A stretch of 5,787 nt of DNA, taken from contig JAITQT010000351.1 of the NCBI GenBank assembly GCA_031288745.1, positions 1 to 5,787 on the forward strand. The letters run 5' to 3'. The notes under the pieces are model-generated. The model worked only from the letters and a program-made list of their open reading frames with translations, had not been told where the DNA came from and ran no database searches. Below are positions 4,445-5,787 of this stretch, one piece after another. The DNA comes from Deltaproteobacteria bacterium. GTDB lineage: Bacteria; Desulfobacterota; Desulfarculia; Adiutricales; Adiutricaceae. The position numbers were made by a program, and so were the translations under genes. The number at the start of each line of letters is the position of its first letter. The first letter of the stretch is position 1.

Positions 4445-4960
4445 ATGACCATTAACCACGCGGTAGAGGTCTACCGGTATCATTTAACCCCGGGCCAAAT
4501 TTTTTCCTGCGGCCAACAAGCCATGGTTAGCGCTGTTTTAGGCACATGTGTGGCAGTTTGCCTTCACGATAGACGTCTTAAAATAGGAGGTATGAACCAT
4601 TTTCTCTACCCCTCCAGTGGTTTATTTGGCAAGATTTCCAACGAATACGGAGACGTCTCTATTAAGTCTCTAATAGCCAAACTTAGGCGCATGGGGAGTC
4701 GGGTGGAGGATTTGGAGGCTCAAATCTTTGGTGGCGGCGAAGTGCCCGGTGAAAGGTGGGGCTCGACGGGGAGCAAAAACGTGAAGATGGCCCGCAAGAT
4801 TTTAAAAAAACATGGCATCCCCATTGTCAGCGAAGACGTGGGTGGCCTTAAAGGCCGAAGGCTCATTTATCACACTGGGACCAACGAGGCCTTAGTCATG
4901 AAGACCCATCGCATACGGCGGGGTGACTATTATCCTTACCGCCAGCGCCTAGGTCAATAA
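4445..4960 (+). CDS. cheD: Chemoreceptor glutamine deamidase CheD
   Basis: CheD hydrolyses the side-chain amide of specific glutamines (to glutamate) on cytoplasmic domains of chemoreceptors, tuning their signalling. In several bacteria it also binds the phosphatase CheC. The 171-residue product covers the whole family: VLGTCVAVCL (32-40) with the nucleophile Cys35, GGMNHFLYP (48-56) with catalytic His52, YGDVSIKSLI (68-77), LEAQIFGGGEV (90-100), a helix with SKNVKMARKIL (110-120), EDVGGLKGRRLIYHTGT (130-146). The Cys-His spacing of 17 agrees with what I recall for Thermotoga CheD; the position of its third active residue (Thr) is Ser29 here. A longer frame from TTG at 4406 is possible, but ATG 4445 has a good ribosome site and begins at the family's usual N-terminus. 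It is cytoplasmic. No cheC, cheB, cheR or receptor gene accompanies it in the window. It appears intact despite the decayed surroundings and is more GC-rich than its flanks. Confidence 0.95.
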   Translation: MTINHAVEVYRYHLTPGQIFSCGQQAMVSAVLGTCVAVCLHDRRLKIGGMNHFLYPSSGLFGKISNEYGDVSIKSLIAKLRRMGSRVEDLEAQIFGGGEVPGERWGSTGSKNVKMARKILKKHGIPIVSEDVGGLKGRRLIYHTGTNEALVMKTHRIRRGDYYPYRQRLGQ

Positions 4961-4983
4961 AGCCTTAGAAAACACTAAAATTT

Positions 4984-5016
4984 AGGCGGCGGGCTATGTC
5001 CGCCGTTTTTTTTTTT
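4984..5016 (+). terminator. Rho-independent terminator of cheD
   Basis: CGGCGG (4987-4992) and CCGCCG (5000-5005) form a perfect GC stem with a 7-base loop, followed by eleven T. It begins about 25 bases after the cheD stop and should end its transcript efficiently, so cheD is the last or only gene of its transcription unit. Confidence 0.92.
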
Positions 5017-5441
5017 AACTAAATAGGAAGCGCTGTAAAACTCTGTCCTTAAGAATAGGAATATAAGACCCATTCTGGTTTTAATCTTGCTATCAGTCTA
5101 GAGTTCTGTGATTTTCAATATACTTGCCCAAAATTGAAAGTGGCCTTCAGCTGCAACTTAACGCGAAATAACTTTAGGACTCACCGCAGAGCCTCGACAA
5201 ATTTTGACTTAATTGATGGCGATAGTCGCAACGATTACGCTGGTTAAAACTCTTTTCAGCTGCTTGTTAAACTAATCGATAATAATTTTGGCGGGTAGAA
5301 TAACCACAAGCGCATAGTCGATTCATCTAGCCCAAACAACAGAGTCATAACCAGTGTGGGCAAATTGCTTGGAGCGCTAAGATAAGAGGACGCGACGCTA
5401 TTTTGTCATAAAGAGCACATTAACATACATCATGAACACGC
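5017..5441. other. Non-coding region without recognisable features
   Basis: I find no convincing coding frame, RNA gene or repeat on either strand. Short frames are interrupted by many stops, and I could not recognise a decayed gene. Confidence 0.5.
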
Positions 5442-5570
5442 CTCCCCGTTCACAAATTGGTTGTGGTTAACTTAAGCCACCAGGCCTACTTGATAGGCAA
5501 GAAGCTTACCGCAACAAATTGGCTTGCTGCAGAAGAAATTTGTTCTAACTGAAATCGAGTTTAAAAAAAA
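5442..5570 (+). mobile_element. Diverged left part of a 258-bp-family element (copy D, interrupted)
   Basis: From CCCCGTTCACAAA onward the order of sequence blocks follows copies A and B: the terminal CCGTTCACAA; CACAA...TTGTG, which can pair; then GCCTA-TTGA-AGG; TACCGCAACAA; and near its right edge AACTGAAATCGAGTTTAAAA, comparable to AACATTAATCGAAGTTAAAA in copy B. It is clearly more divergent than A, B and C. It stops in an A-run at 5563-5570 exactly where copy C begins, about mid-element, suggesting that copy C inserted into it. The other half would lie beyond the window. Confidence 0.6.
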
Positions 5571-5787
5571 ATAACCGTTCACCAAATCTTTTTTTCCCCA
5601 CGTTACGGCTGGTAGCGACTTTCGGGTTGTAATTGAGTTTTAGCCTACCCTTAAGATCTTAACAGTAATTCTTTTGAGGTTTCTACTTAGCTCTCTGCTC
5701 CAACCATATATTTTAACTTGGATTAATGTTAAAATTACTAAGCTCCTATTGGGCACTACATTGTTGCGGTACGTGTCTTCCCTTTCA
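5571..5787 (-). mobile_element. 258-bp family element, copy C (partial, opposite orientation)
   Basis: Read on the minus strand this is the right four-fifths of the family: from TGAAAGGGAAGACACGTACC through the TTTTAAC...GTTAAAA stem (5711-5734 on the plus strand), the 12-bp palindrome TTAAGATCTTAA (5651-5662) and CGCTACCAGCC to the terminal GTGAACGGTTAT at 5571. It carries the unoccupied target ACCCTT (5647-5652, AAGGGT on the other strand) that is filled by a MITE in copy B. The left end is outside the window. The flank at 5563-5570 is eight A, which would be its target duplication. Confidence 0.85.

Noticed and set aside
5442..5787. CRISPR array
   Set aside because: The repeats are long, few, inverted and mobile-element-like, without regular short repeat-spacer units.

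Overview
The window is gene-poor. Only about 1 kb of 5.8 kb reads as intact coding sequence: the tail of an unidentified gene at the left edge, a small hypothetical gene on the minus strand (223-609), and a complete cheD (4445-4960). The CheD protein and the style of the hypothetical protein suggest a Gram-negative, possibly Desulfobacterota (deltaproteobacterial) genome. The decayed intron, the nested small transposable elements and the AT-rich non-coding DNA resemble a host-associated or otherwise decaying genome. The taxonomic placement is inference only.

Layout. Positions 1-105 hold the 3' end of a plus-strand gene that converges on the hypothetical gene. From 655 to 1350 there are no genes, but there is one copy of a 110-bp palindrome-ended element (949-1058) and a compact foldable segment (1115-1175). 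Positions 1352-1609 are a 258-bp non-autonomous element (copy A) with an intact 8-bp target duplication. Positions 1773-3222 (approximate ends) are a group II intron on the minus strand. Its reverse transcriptase is broken by frameshifts and stops and has lost everything after RT domain 3/4, yet domain V/VI-like RNA is still recognisable at its 3' end. Positions 3301-3703 are a second full copy (B) of the 258-bp element with a different perfect 8-bp duplication. It is interrupted by a second 111-bp palindrome-ended element with its own 6-bp duplication. A third small element type lies at 3805-3906. After cheD and its terminator there is about 425 bp of featureless DNA. The window then ends in a nest of the first family: a diverged left half (D, from about 5442) apparently interrupted by a copy in opposite orientation (C, from 5571), which runs off the end.

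The main story is an invasion of small transposase-less elements of three kinds, with visible order of events: the 110-bp type landed inside the 258-bp type, and one 258-bp type appears to have landed inside another. None of the required transposases is in the window, so they must have been supplied in trans from elsewhere. cheD stands alone here without other chemotaxis genes and is closed by a strong intrinsic terminator.
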